DNA of 13,459 bases. It comes from Candidatus Auribacterota bacterium (GTDB lineage Bacteria; Auribacterota; UBA6266). Position 1 is the first letter of the stretch. Each line of letters opens with the position of its first letter. The notes under the pieces were generated by a model, which searched no databases, had not been told where the DNA came from, and was given only the letters and a program-made list of their open reading frames with translations. Below, in pieces: positions 6,819 through 13,459 of the stretch. The position numbers and the translations under genes were made by a program. The stretch is taken from assembly GCA_016933315.1 (NCBI GenBank), contig JAFGBE010000085.1:1-13459 (forward strand), in the 5' to 3' direction.

Positions 6819-7766
6819 ATGATAAGACTATCAATCATAATCGTAAACTGGAACACTGAAAAAATACTTAAAAAATGCTTATCCCTTATCTTAAAAAATA
6901 TCGGGGACATATCCTACGAGATCATCGTCGTAGATAATGCTTCGTCCGACAGGTCCGTGGTTATGCTCGAAGAAAACTTCCCGGATATAAAAATCATACG
7001 TAACCGCGAGAATACCGGTTTCGCCAGGGCAAACAATGCAGGCATAAAAGAAGCAAAAGGAGATTTATTGCTCCTTTTAAACCCCGATTGTTTCATTGAA
7101 GACGGCACATTGCTGGAAAAATGGCTTGAATTTATGTCCTCGCACACTGATACCGGAATAAGCGGCTGCAAACTGGTATTTCCGGACGGCCGTCATCAAG
7201 TCGGAGACGCAGGTTACAAACCATCCTTCTTTGCCGCACTGAATTACTATCTCTTTTTATCAAAAATATTTCCTTTTGTTTTTAAAGGGCTCTTTCTGAA
7301 TTCTGAAAGATATGCAAGGAAGATCGAGGTAGACTGGATCTGCGGAGCGGCTTGTATGGTCAGGAAAGCAATATTAAACAAGACAGGTTTGCTTGACGAG
7401 AAAATTTTTATGTTCTCGGAAGACATAGAATGGGGATGCAGGATAAAATCATTCGGATTTAAGGTTTACTACCTGCCCTTCTTAAAAATAATACATCTCC
7501 AGGGAAGCAGCGTGAATATGCAGGACAGCAATACACAATTCTCCACTCTTTGGCTGAGAAACCTGCGGAACATATACGCCTTTTTCAATAAACACCCTCT
7601 GATATTTTATGATATAACAGCCGCCGCAGGATTTTTCATAAGGTTTATTATTTATTATTCAACATCTTTATTCACAGGGAATAAGACAAAAAAGAATAAG
7701 GCGGCTCGAATGGGTAAATACTTAATTTTCACGTTGAGAAACATGGGAAAACCGGCTAATATGTAG
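6819..7766 (+). CDS. Glycosyltransferase family 2, WbbL/rhamnosyltransferase-like
   Basis: A 315-aa GT-A fold inverting transferase. The nucleotide-binding fold starts at once with RLSIIIVNWNTEKIL (3-17), followed by IIVVDNASSDRS (35-46), NTGFARANNAGI (65-76) and LLLLNPDCFIEDG (84-96), in which NPD stands in the DXD metal-binding position, as is usual for WbbL-type enzymes. The acceptor side carries VDWICGAACMVRK (171-183) and the catalytic-base region FMFSEDIEWGCRIKSFG (198-214), then IIHLQGSS (224-231). A hydrophobic patch near 262-280 may attach the C-terminus to the membrane. Relatives commonly use dTDP-rhamnose, but the donor is not proven here. It starts 2 nt after the previous stop, with only a weak purine-rich ribosome site. 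Confidence 0.9.
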   Translation: MIRLSIIIVNWNTEKILKKCLSLILKNIGDISYEIIVVDNASSDRSVVMLEENFPDIKIIRNRENTGFARANNAGIKEAKGDLLLLLNPDCFIEDGTLLEKWLEFMSSHTDTGISGCKLVFPDGRHQVGDAGYKPSFFAALNYYLFLSKIFPFVFKGLFLNSERYARKIEVDWICGAACMVRKAILNKTGLLDEKIFMFSEDIEWGCRIKSFGFKVYYLPFLKIIHLQGSSVNMQDSNTQFSTLWLRNLRNIYAFFNKHPLIFYDITAAAGFFIRFIIYYSTSLFTGNKTKKNKAARMGKYLIFTLRNMGKPANM

Positions 7767-7799
7767 CCTGCGAAACAAACCGGACTAAAATTTGATTCT

Positions 7800-8759
7800 A
7801 TGCATCAGAAAGGCAAAAAGATTATTATATCAGTTATCGTCCCGACGCATAACCGCGCCGATATCCTGGTTATGTGCTTAAAATCCTTAAAAACCCAGAG
7901 CCTTCCGCCAGATTTATTCGAGGTAATAGTTTCGGATGACGGCTCAAATGACAACATCCAGGCGCACATACAGGGTTTTCTGGATGACACATCCTTTAAC
8001 TGCGTCTATTTAAGGCAGGAAAAAGCTGGCGCTAATCCGGCAAGGAATAACGCAATCAAACATTCGCGCGGAGAAATACTCCTGCTGATAAATGATGATA
8101 TATTAGCTTCGGCAAAAATGCTTGAAGAACACTTTAACACCCATAAAAAATACCCCGGGGAGTCAGACTCGGTTTTGGGTAAAGTCACCATATACCCTTC
8201 CATTGACAACTCTTTTTTTACAACGCTGCATCTCGACGCAAGTTTCGATTTATGGAAAGGCATGGAATTCCTTGACTGGAAAGCTTTTTACACATGCAAC
8301 ATATCGGTTAAAAAATCGTTTCTGGATAAATACGGATATTTTGATACAGGGTTAAACTGGCATGAGGATCTTGAACTCTCTGAGAGGTTATCCCATCACA
8401 ATCTCAGGGTAATTTATAATCCGGCCGCATTAGGGTATCATAACCACAACCTCGATGAAGGGCAATTCCTCAATATCGCAAAAAAGGAGGGAAAAGCCCT
8501 GGCAATATGGTACAAAAAATCGCCGCACCTGAAAGAAACTCTGGCTTCAATAGGATTCTACCCGGGACTTCCTTTCTATAAGAGGATTAAATATATATTC
8601 GCAGATATTATAATGAACAGCTACAGTATTCCTGTTTTCCTGCCGCTCGCAAGATCGTTACAGACAAAACACCCCCGTCAGGCATTAGCGCTGTATAGAA
8701 AAATTTTCCAATCCATAAAAAGAAAGAGTATACGAGATGAATTGCAAAAAGAGAGCTGA
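7800..8759 (+). CDS. Glycosyltransferase family 2
   Basis: A 319-aa GT-A enzyme distinct from its upstream GT2 neighbour. Visible motifs are ISVIVPTHNRADIL (10-23), EVIVSDDGSND (41-51), GANPARNNAIKHSRGEIL (77-94), the metal-binding LLLINDDILA (94-103, NDD in the DXD position), the acceptor-side FYTCNISVKKSFLDKYG (163-179) and the base motif HEDLELSERL (188-197). The C-terminal 100 residues are helical and of unknown role. The 33-bp gap before it is the longest in the right cluster and there is no clear Shine-Dalgarno upstream of the ATG, so translation may depend on leaderless-like or coupled initiation, or be weak. Its 3' end overlaps the aminotransferase by 23 bp. The sugar added is unknown. 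Confidence 0.9.
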   Translation: MHQKGKKIIISVIVPTHNRADILVMCLKSLKTQSLPPDLFEVIVSDDGSNDNIQAHIQGFLDDTSFNCVYLRQEKAGANPARNNAIKHSRGEILLLINDDILASAKMLEEHFNTHKKYPGESDSVLGKVTIYPSIDNSFFTTLHLDASFDLWKGMEFLDWKAFYTCNISVKKSFLDKYGYFDTGLNWHEDLELSERLSHHNLRVIYNPAALGYHNHNLDEGQFLNIAKKEGKALAIWYKKSPHLKETLASIGFYPGLPFYKRIKYIFADIIMNSYSIPVFLPLARSLQTKHPRQALALYRKIFQSIKRKSIRDELQKES

Positions 8760-9960
8760 AAATGACCTTGCTTTATACGGAGGGAAACCATGCCGCCCCA
8801 GAAAAAAATTTCTGGTCTTTGGCTCCCCCGCTATCGGCAAAGAAGAACTCCTTGAAATACAAGACTCGATAAAAAAACGCTGGATAGGAACAGGTCCGAA
8901 AGTAGCCAGGTTTGAAAATGATTTTGCCGAATATAAAGACTCTCCTTTTGCCATTGCGTTGAATTCATGTACCGCGGCGCTGCACCTCTCAATGCTGGCC
9001 AGCGGAGTCGAGCCGGGCGACGAAGTAATTACCACCCCTATGACATTTTGCGCAACAATCAACGCAATCATCCATTCAGGGGCAACGCCCGTTCTTGCGG
9101 ACTGCGACAGGAAAACGATGAATATCGACCCCTGCGAAATCGAGAAAAAGATAACAAAAAAGACTAAAGCCGTCCTGATTGTCCATTTTGCCGGCCGGCC
9201 CTGCAATATGAACCCGATAGTATCTCTTTGTAAAAAAAATAACTTAACACTCATCGAAGACTGCGCCCACGCCATTGAATCGGAATATCATGGAAAAAAG
9301 ATCGGCACATTCGGACAACTGGGATGTTTCAGCTTCTACGTCACAAAAAATATTATAACCGGCGAGGGCGGAATGGTCATAACAAGAAACAAAGAAACGG
9401 CATCGAAAATAAAAGTCCTGGCGCTGCACGGAATGAGCAAAGACGCGTGGAAACGTTTTGCAGATGAGGGATATAAACATTATCAGGTTATTTATCCCGG
9501 GTTTAAATACAATATGATGGACATACAGGCGGCAATGGGCATTCACCAGTTAAAACGTATCGACCTTTACTGGAAAAAACGTAAAGCTATATGGGAAAGA
9601 TATAATAAAGAGTTTGCCGGTTTGCCGTGTTATATTCCCGCAGACCCCGAACCACGCACAAAACATGCTTTCCATCTTTATACACCGCTAATAGATGTAA
9701 AAAAACTCGGAAAAACACGGGACTGGGTGCTTCAGGCTTTAACCGCTGAAAATATAGGCGTGGGTGTCCATTACATTCCTGTCCACCTGCATCCTTATTA
9801 CAAGAAAACTTACGGATGGAAAAAGGGTTCCTTCCCTAACGCGGAATGGATAGGAGAAAGGACAATTTCACTGCCTTTATCTCCCTCTTTGACAAAAAAT
9901 GATGTGCGAGATGTCTGCCGAGCTTTCAGAAAAGTTCTCAAGGTAAAAGGATGCGAATAG
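8737..9960 (+). CDS. DegT/DnrJ/EryC1/StrS-family PLP-dependent nucleotide-sugar aminotransferase (ArnB-like)
   Basis: A 407-aa cytoplasmic enzyme that would transfer an amino group, normally from glutamate, to a keto sugar nucleotide, giving an amino-deoxy sugar for the polysaccharide. The fold-type I aminotransferase features are intact: WIGTGPKVARFE (49-60), ALNSCTAALHLSMLA (74-88), GDEVITTPMTFCATINAI (94-111), GATPVLADCD (115-124), VHFAGRPCNM (149-158), IEDCAHAIES (173-182) with the PLP-ring Asp175, and FSFYVTKNIITGEGGM (198-213) with Lys204 as the Schiff-base lysine. The pattern is closest to ArnB/WecE-like enzymes, which act at C4. The matching dehydratase that would make the keto sugar is not in the window. 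It overlaps the upstream GT2 by 23 bp and the downstream GT4 by 10 bp. The exact sugar is unknown. Confidence 0.93.
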   Translation: MNCKKRAENDLALYGGKPCRPRKKFLVFGSPAIGKEELLEIQDSIKKRWIGTGPKVARFENDFAEYKDSPFAIALNSCTAALHLSMLASGVEPGDEVITTPMTFCATINAIIHSGATPVLADCDRKTMNIDPCEIEKKITKKTKAVLIVHFAGRPCNMNPIVSLCKKNNLTLIEDCAHAIESEYHGKKIGTFGQLGCFSFYVTKNIITGEGGMVITRNKETASKIKVLALHGMSKDAWKRFADEGYKHYQVIYPGFKYNMMDIQAAMGIHQLKRIDLYWKKRKAIWERYNKEFAGLPCYIPADPEPRTKHAFHLYTPLIDVKKLGKTRDWVLQALTAENIGVGVHYIPVHLHPYYKKTYGWKKGSFPNAEWIGERTISLPLSPSLTKNDVRDVCRAFRKVLKVKGCE

Positions 9961-10961
9961 CAATACTGTCCACAGTATATAAAACAACACCGCCGAAAGG
10001 CTATGGCGGTATTGAACGAGTTGTGCATATTCTTGTTGAACAACTGGTAAAAGAAGGCAATGAAGTAATACTTTTCGCCACTCCCGGAAGCCGCTGTTCG
10101 GGAAAAACAATAGAAATCCCGGCTTACGATTCCTCTAAAGCCCCTTCAAGCATCCATTCAAAAGCCGATATTATATCCGAAGAGCCTTTATATACCGCCG
10201 TATCGAACTTTTTGAAAAAAGAGAAAGTGGATATTATCCATGATTGGTCCTTCCAGAATCTTTTTATCCTGCGGCACCCGGATGAATTCCCTTTCATAAT
10301 CTCTACCTGTATACCGCCGGGGCCTGATTACAAGCGCCCTAACCTCGTTGCATGCAGCCGCGCGCATGCTGAATTATGCGGGGGACCCACTAAATATGTT
10401 TATTACGGTCTTGATTTGGACAACTGGCCCTTTAACCTTAAAAAAACAGAACCCTTTATCCATATATCCAAAGTCGCGCGGTATAAAGGCCAGCATATAG
10501 CCATAAAAGCGGCGAAAAAATCCGGAAGCCAATTGGTGCTGGCAGGCAATATAGCCGACAGGATGTACTATAATTTTATCATAAAGCCTATGCTACTTTT
10601 ATCTCCGGGCATAACATATATAGGTGAAATCAAAGGCACAAACGAATATTTACAGAAAGCAGCCGCATTAATACAGACACCCCGGTGGTTTGACGCTTTT
10701 CCGCTGGTAAATTTAGAAGCTTTTGCTTCGGGGACACCTGTTATTTCTCTCTCCGAAGGAGGTGTCCCTGAACAGATTGCAAACGGATTAAACGGATTTT
10801 TATGCAATGACACTGATGAACTGGCCGATGCAATGGCAAATATAGGTTCCATTAAACCTAAAGACTGCAGGGATTATGCGGAAGAACACTTTTCGGCAAA
10901 ACGGATGGCAAAAGACTATATTGATTTATACAAAAAAGCCACAAATGGCGAGAACTGGTGA
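9951..10961 (+). CDS. Glycosyltransferase family 4 with a variant (Asp) EX7E motif
   Basis: A 336-aa GT-B enzyme. The opening MRIAILSTVYKTTPPKGYGG and IERVVHILVEQLVKEGNEV (21-39) match the GT4 group whose first loop reads PPxGYGGIE. VDIIHDWS (93-100) ends the N-terminal domain. The donor half has HISKVARYKGQHIAIKAA (171-188) with Lys179, LVLAGN (195-200), and the C-terminal motif DAFPLVNLEAFASGTPVISL (248-267). In this last motif Asp248 stands where the first Glu of EX7E usually lies, while Glu256 is kept. It is somewhat shorter than typical GT4 enzymes (about 370-400), with a short segment before the donor domain. The ATG at 9951 has AAGG and AAAAGG just upstream and overlaps the aminotransferase end by 10 bp, so the two are probably co-translated. 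It may add the aminated sugar, but that is inference from position only. Confidence 0.88.
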   Translation: MRIAILSTVYKTTPPKGYGGIERVVHILVEQLVKEGNEVILFATPGSRCSGKTIEIPAYDSSKAPSSIHSKADIISEEPLYTAVSNFLKKEKVDIIHDWSFQNLFILRHPDEFPFIISTCIPPGPDYKRPNLVACSRAHAELCGGPTKYVYYGLDLDNWPFNLKKTEPFIHISKVARYKGQHIAIKAAKKSGSQLVLAGNIADRMYYNFIIKPMLLLSPGITYIGEIKGTNEYLQKAAALIQTPRWFDAFPLVNLEAFASGTPVISLSEGGVPEQIANGLNGFLCNDTDELADAMANIGSIKPKDCRDYAEEHFSAKRMAKDYIDLYKKATNGENW

Positions 10962-12370
10962 AAATGAAGGCTTCAACTTCTTATATTCATAATGTTTCAG
11001 CACAGGCCATTGGTAGATTTTTCACAGGACTTATAAGCATTATAGTTTTCATTTTAATAGGCCGTTTAATGGGACCCGGTGAATTGGGCCAATTTTCATA
11101 TATCCTTACTTTTTTCGGATTCTTATTCATATTTTCAGAGGTAGGGACTCCAAGTGTATTTGCCAAAGATATATCACAGATAAAAGAAGCAAAAGATATT
11201 TATCTTGCAAATTACCTGGTCCTGCGCATTGGATTGGCTCTCTTATTCATCATTCCGGGCATAATAGCAGCATACTTCCTAAGAAAAGACCTCTTTTTTA
11301 TTTTATCCATCGGGGTTGTTTTTCTGCCGCTGTTCAACCTTCGTTTTTTTGAACCTCTATACCAGGTTTATAACAAACCATTATTCTCAGCTTATACGGC
11401 CTTTTTCTACGGAGCAATATATTTTACTCTATCTTTAATAGCTGTTATTTTCTTCAAAAATATCTCTTCTATTTCTCTGTCATATATTGTTGCCAACATA
11501 CTTTATGCTCTCTTTGCTCTTTACCTGAGTACAAGAATCTTAAAACCAAAATTCACAATCAGAACTTCAATAATAAAAAATATAATGAAACTTGCTCTTC
11601 CCATGGGGGTTGGGGCTTTATTCGCGACCGTCAATTCACATATTGATATTTTTATGTTGGCCTCAATGAAATCCGACTATGAAGTGGGCATATATAGCGC
11701 TGCATATAGGTTTTTGGATATGACCGCCATGCTGGCGGTAACGATTCTGAACCCTATAATACCCATTTTTTCCAAATGGGCGCTTGAAAACAGGCAACTT
11801 CTTAAAGAACGTTACACACAGCTTATAGAAACCTTTTCGGTTGCCACTTTGCCAGTTGCGCTCGCCATCCCGTTTATCACTCCCTTGATAGTGCGTTCAA
11901 TTTACGGCCAGGATTTCCTGCCTTCAGCAGATGTTTTAAACATTTTAGCCTGGGTGGGGGTGCTGCTTTTTTTATCCCTACTTACAATGTCATTGTGTTT
12001 ATCTATCGGCGTAGTTCATTTTGGGTGGTGGATTACTGCTCTTGCAGCCGGTGTGAATATCTTTTTAAATTACATATGGATACCAAAATACAGCTATATC
12101 GGTTCAGCATGGGCAACTGTTATCTGCGAACTATTGATATTGGGGGTTGTATCTTTCTTTGTCATTAAACATATCGGGAACTTTATAAGGTTTCTCATAT
12201 GGATAAAAATTATCTTTGCAAATATAATTTTTTGCTTGCTACTTCATTTTATTAAAAATGTGTATCTGGGCCTGATTTTAGGAACAACTATTTATGTATT
12301 AATGGTAGTTTCTTTAAAGGTTATTCCAAGTCATTTTTTATCTTTAATAAAAAACCTGCTTAAAAAGTAA
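10958..12370 (+). CDS. Wzx-type polysaccharide repeat-unit flippase (MOP/PST superfamily)
   Basis: A 470-aa inner-membrane protein with about 12-14 hydrophobic helices, expected to flip the undecaprenyl-linked repeat unit to the periplasm for the Wzy proteins. The N-terminus, with VSAQAIGRFFTGLISIIVF (13-31) and IGRLMGPGELGQFSYILTF (34-52), is typical of Polysacc_synt-family flippases. So is FSEVGTPSVFAKDIS (59-73). A second half-repeat begins around LALPMGVGALFATVNSHIDIFMLASM (about 212-237), with YEVGIYSAAYRF following. The start is ambiguous: GTG at 10958 forms a GTGA overlap with the preceding stop, and an ATG follows two codons later at 10964. A GGCGAG lies 4-5 nt before the GTG. From here on the DNA is AT-richer than the genes to the left (62 G/C in the 180 bases 11041-11220). 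Confidence 0.93.
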   Translation: MKMKASTSYIHNVSAQAIGRFFTGLISIIVFILIGRLMGPGELGQFSYILTFFGFLFIFSEVGTPSVFAKDISQIKEAKDIYLANYLVLRIGLALLFIIPGIIAAYFLRKDLFFILSIGVVFLPLFNLRFFEPLYQVYNKPLFSAYTAFFYGAIYFTLSLIAVIFFKNISSISLSYIVANILYALFALYLSTRILKPKFTIRTSIIKNIMKLALPMGVGALFATVNSHIDIFMLASMKSDYEVGIYSAAYRFLDMTAMLAVTILNPIIPIFSKWALENRQLLKERYTQLIETFSVATLPVALAIPFITPLIVRSIYGQDFLPSADVLNILAWVGVLLFLSLLTMSLCLSIGVVHFGWWITALAAGVNIFLNYIWIPKYSYIGSAWATVICELLILGVVSFFVIKHIGNFIRFLIWIKIIFANIIFCLLLHFIKNVYLGLILGTTIYVLMVVSLKVIPSHFLSLIKNLLKK

Positions 12371-12376
12371 CTATTT

Positions 12377-13012
12377 ATGAATAAAACCTCTTTCTTGAAA
12401 AAGAACCTGATGCGGATGAAGGCACTCCTTCATATTTTTTACTATCCTCAGGTAAAAATTGAGTTTCCTATAGATATCTTAAAACAATATATAGATTGTA
12501 AATGGAATTTACCTAAAGATTATAAAATTTGTTCTCCTGATAACACCGTAGACAAACAGGCTTGGGCAGACTTATTGAATTCAGATGGCGAATTTGGGAT
12601 ATGGAATAAAAAAAGAGTTGAAGAAGAAGTTATATCACATATGATAACCCAAGATGCTGCTTCATTGCTATATTATAAAGATAAATTAATTGGATGCTCT
12701 TCAACAATGCGCGATATAAATTCAAAGATTAAAATCGGCATTGGGATGTTTCTTCTTCTAGAAAAATCTCACCGCAGTAAAAAAGGGTTGTCATTTGCTC
12801 TTACATTTCGCACTCTGAGTTTTTTTGCTAGAGAAAATTTTGTAAAAGCCTTCGCCTATACTGATCCACATCGTCTTTCAGCCCTATACCTATACCTTTC
12901 GAATGGAATAAAACCCAAATACAATTCAATTTCTAGTATATTTCAATGGTATATGATTAAAAAAAGATTGAATCCACTTCTTAAGAGAAAGAAACGGAAG
13001 AACGGGGAATAA
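12377..13012 (+). CDS. GNAT-like acyltransferase, putative amino-sugar N-acyltransferase
   Basis: The product is a 211-aa soluble protein. The C-terminal half reads as a GNAT fold: LLYYKDKLIGCSST (97-110) as strands 2-3, then IKIGIGMFLLLEKSHRSKKG (118-137), ending in the acetyl-CoA phosphate-binding turn HRSKKGLSFAL (132-142), helix FRTLSFFAREN (144-154), AFAYTDPHRLSALYLYLSNG (158-177) and IKPKY (178-182), the usual 'N-x-x-A-x-x-L-Y-x-x-x-G-F' end of GNAT enzymes. The pyrophosphate-binding turn departs from the standard R/Q-x-x-G-x-G/A: G137 is present, but Ser134 and Ser139 occupy the other positions. The tail is very basic (KRKKRK). Next to a sugar aminotransferase and glycosyltransferases, N-acylation of an amino sugar is a natural guess. 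The gene is markedly AT-rich (116 G/C in 360 bases, 12481-12840), and its start has a weak ribosome site. Confidence 0.62.
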   Translation: MNKTSFLKKNLMRMKALLHIFYYPQVKIEFPIDILKQYIDCKWNLPKDYKICSPDNTVDKQAWADLLNSDGEFGIWNKKRVEEEVISHMITQDAASLLYYKDKLIGCSSTMRDINSKIKIGIGMFLLLEKSHRSKKGLSFALTFRTLSFFARENFVKAFAYTDPHRLSALYLYLSNGIKPKYNSISSIFQWYMIKKRLNPLLKRKKRKNGE

Positions 13013-13013
13013 A

Positions 13014-13459
13014 ATGAAAATAGGTTTTTGCACCTGGTCTGATATACATGACAAAAATGCATGGTCAGGAATACAATATCCTATGGTTAAAACGCTGGAA
13101 AAATACTGTGGCGAGATAATACCTTTAGTGCCGGAATATAGCAAGTTTTTTATTTTAGGAAGAATACTTAACAAACTTACTAAGACCTTTCTTCATAAAA
13201 GGTTCCATTATTTCCATGCCCCCTTTATAACGAAAAAATTTGCCAAAAGCATTAAAAGGCAAATCAATAAAACAAAACCTGATATTCTTTTTGTTATTTC
13301 TCATGGCGTTTTATTAAACGATATCAACTGTGATATCCCGATAATCTATTATTCAGATGTCACATCCAAGTTAATGGTTGATTACTACTCTGATTTTTCT
13401 AATCTCTTACCCATCACCGAGAAATGGTATCACCAGGTTGACAAAAATATTATGGATAA
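13014..13459 (+). CDS. Glycosyltransferase family 4, N-terminal domain (cut by window end)
   Basis: The ATG at 13014 lies 1 nt after the previous stop and opens a frame that runs to the window edge, giving 148 residues with no stop. It begins MKIGFCTWSDIHDKNAWSGI and continues YPMVKTLEKYCGEIIPLVPE (22-41). That is the standard first strand, acceptor loop (WSGxxY) and helix of a GT4 N-terminal Rossmann domain. KPDILFVISHG is followed by CDIPIIYYSDVTSKLMVDYY, a pattern seen in one GT4 group ('iPivyysDaTfxxmxdyY'). The donor-binding half with EX7E lies outside the window. It would be the fifth glycosyltransferase of the locus. AACGGGGA about 6-13 nt upstream can serve as ribosome site. Confidence 0.78.
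   Translation, partial: MKIGFCTWSDIHDKNAWSGIQYPMVKTLEKYCGEIIPLVPEYSKFFILGRILNKLTKTFLHKRFHYFHAPFITKKFAKSIKRQINKTKPDILFVISHGVLLNDINCDIPIIYYSDVTSKLMVDYYSDFSNLLPITEKWYHQVDKNIMD

Noticed and set aside
8685..9275. 196-codon open frame on the minus strand
   Set aside because: It is antisense to the GT2/aminotransferase junction, where the plus-strand frames carry all catalytic motifs. Its translation has no family features.
10757..10765. Strong Shine-Dalgarno-like AAGGAGGTG inside the GT4 gene
   Set aside because: It encodes the conserved EGGV residues, and no ATG or GTG with a plausible frame follows at the right distance. A TTG nearby leads only to the end of the same protein.
10731..10768. Perfect 9-bp inverted repeat (GGGACACCT / AGGTGTCCC) with a 20-nt loop
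   Set aside because: It lies inside the GT4 gene over codons for conserved residues (GTPV and GGVP), has no T-run after it, and is far from the gene end. Codon constraint explains it better than a terminator or regulatory hairpin.
12926..13174. 82-codon minus-strand open frame across the GNAT-like/GT4 junction
   Set aside because: The plus-strand genes on both sides are tightly spaced and carry family motifs. The minus frame has no ribosome site or domain.

Overview
This window is the interior of a bacterial surface-polysaccharide locus of the Wzx/Wzy type. It holds two divergent gene clusters that face away from a 155-bp AT-rich control region at 4089-4243. The host is very probably a Gram-negative (diderm) bacterium. 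The evidence is a lipoprotein with the start of a SurA/PpiC-like chaperone domain, a WcaJ/WbaP-type initiating sugar transferase, and Wzx/Wzy-class membrane proteins. Hand-counted GC is about 41-43% in the middle of the window. The gene style (compact, overlapping, a split TPR/carbohydrate-binding protein, an EpsD-like lipoprotein) recalls exosortase-type exopolysaccharide loci of proteobacteria and uncultivated phyla such as Omnitrophica. The phylum assignment is only a guess.

Left cluster (minus strand, transcribed 4088 to 1). In order it encodes: a membrane-anchored TPR-like protein ending in a putative Ca-dependent, xylan-binding-type carbohydrate-binding module; a Wzy/O-antigen-ligase family polymerase; a polyprenyl-phosphate sugar-phosphate transferase that would start the repeat unit on the lipid carrier; and the first 48 codons of a lipoprotein that looks like an EpsD-type peptidyl-prolyl isomerase. 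Two start codons overlap or abut the preceding gene and appear to be non-ATG.

Right cluster (plus strand, from 4244 past the window end). It begins with a second Wzy_C-family polymerase or ligase. This is followed by a GT4, two GT2 enzymes, a DegT/ArnB-type sugar aminotransferase, another GT4, a Wzx-type flippase, a GNAT-like acyltransferase, and a GT4 N-terminal domain cut by the window end. Genes overlap by 4-23 bases or are separated by 1-33 bases, so this looks like one operon.

Together the parts describe a pathway. The transferase loads the first sugar-1-phosphate onto undecaprenyl phosphate. Five glycosyltransferases extend it, at least one sugar probably being an amino sugar made by the aminotransferase and possibly N-acylated by the GNAT protein. 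The flippase exports the lipid-linked unit, and one or both Wzy_C proteins polymerise or ligate it outside. Not seen here, and expected outside the window, are the Wza/Wzc export machinery, nucleotide-sugar synthesis enzymes and any exosortase. There is no intergenic stretch above 300 bp, and I see no RNA gene, mobile element or CRISPR array. The part from about 10960 onward is AT-richer than the rest.
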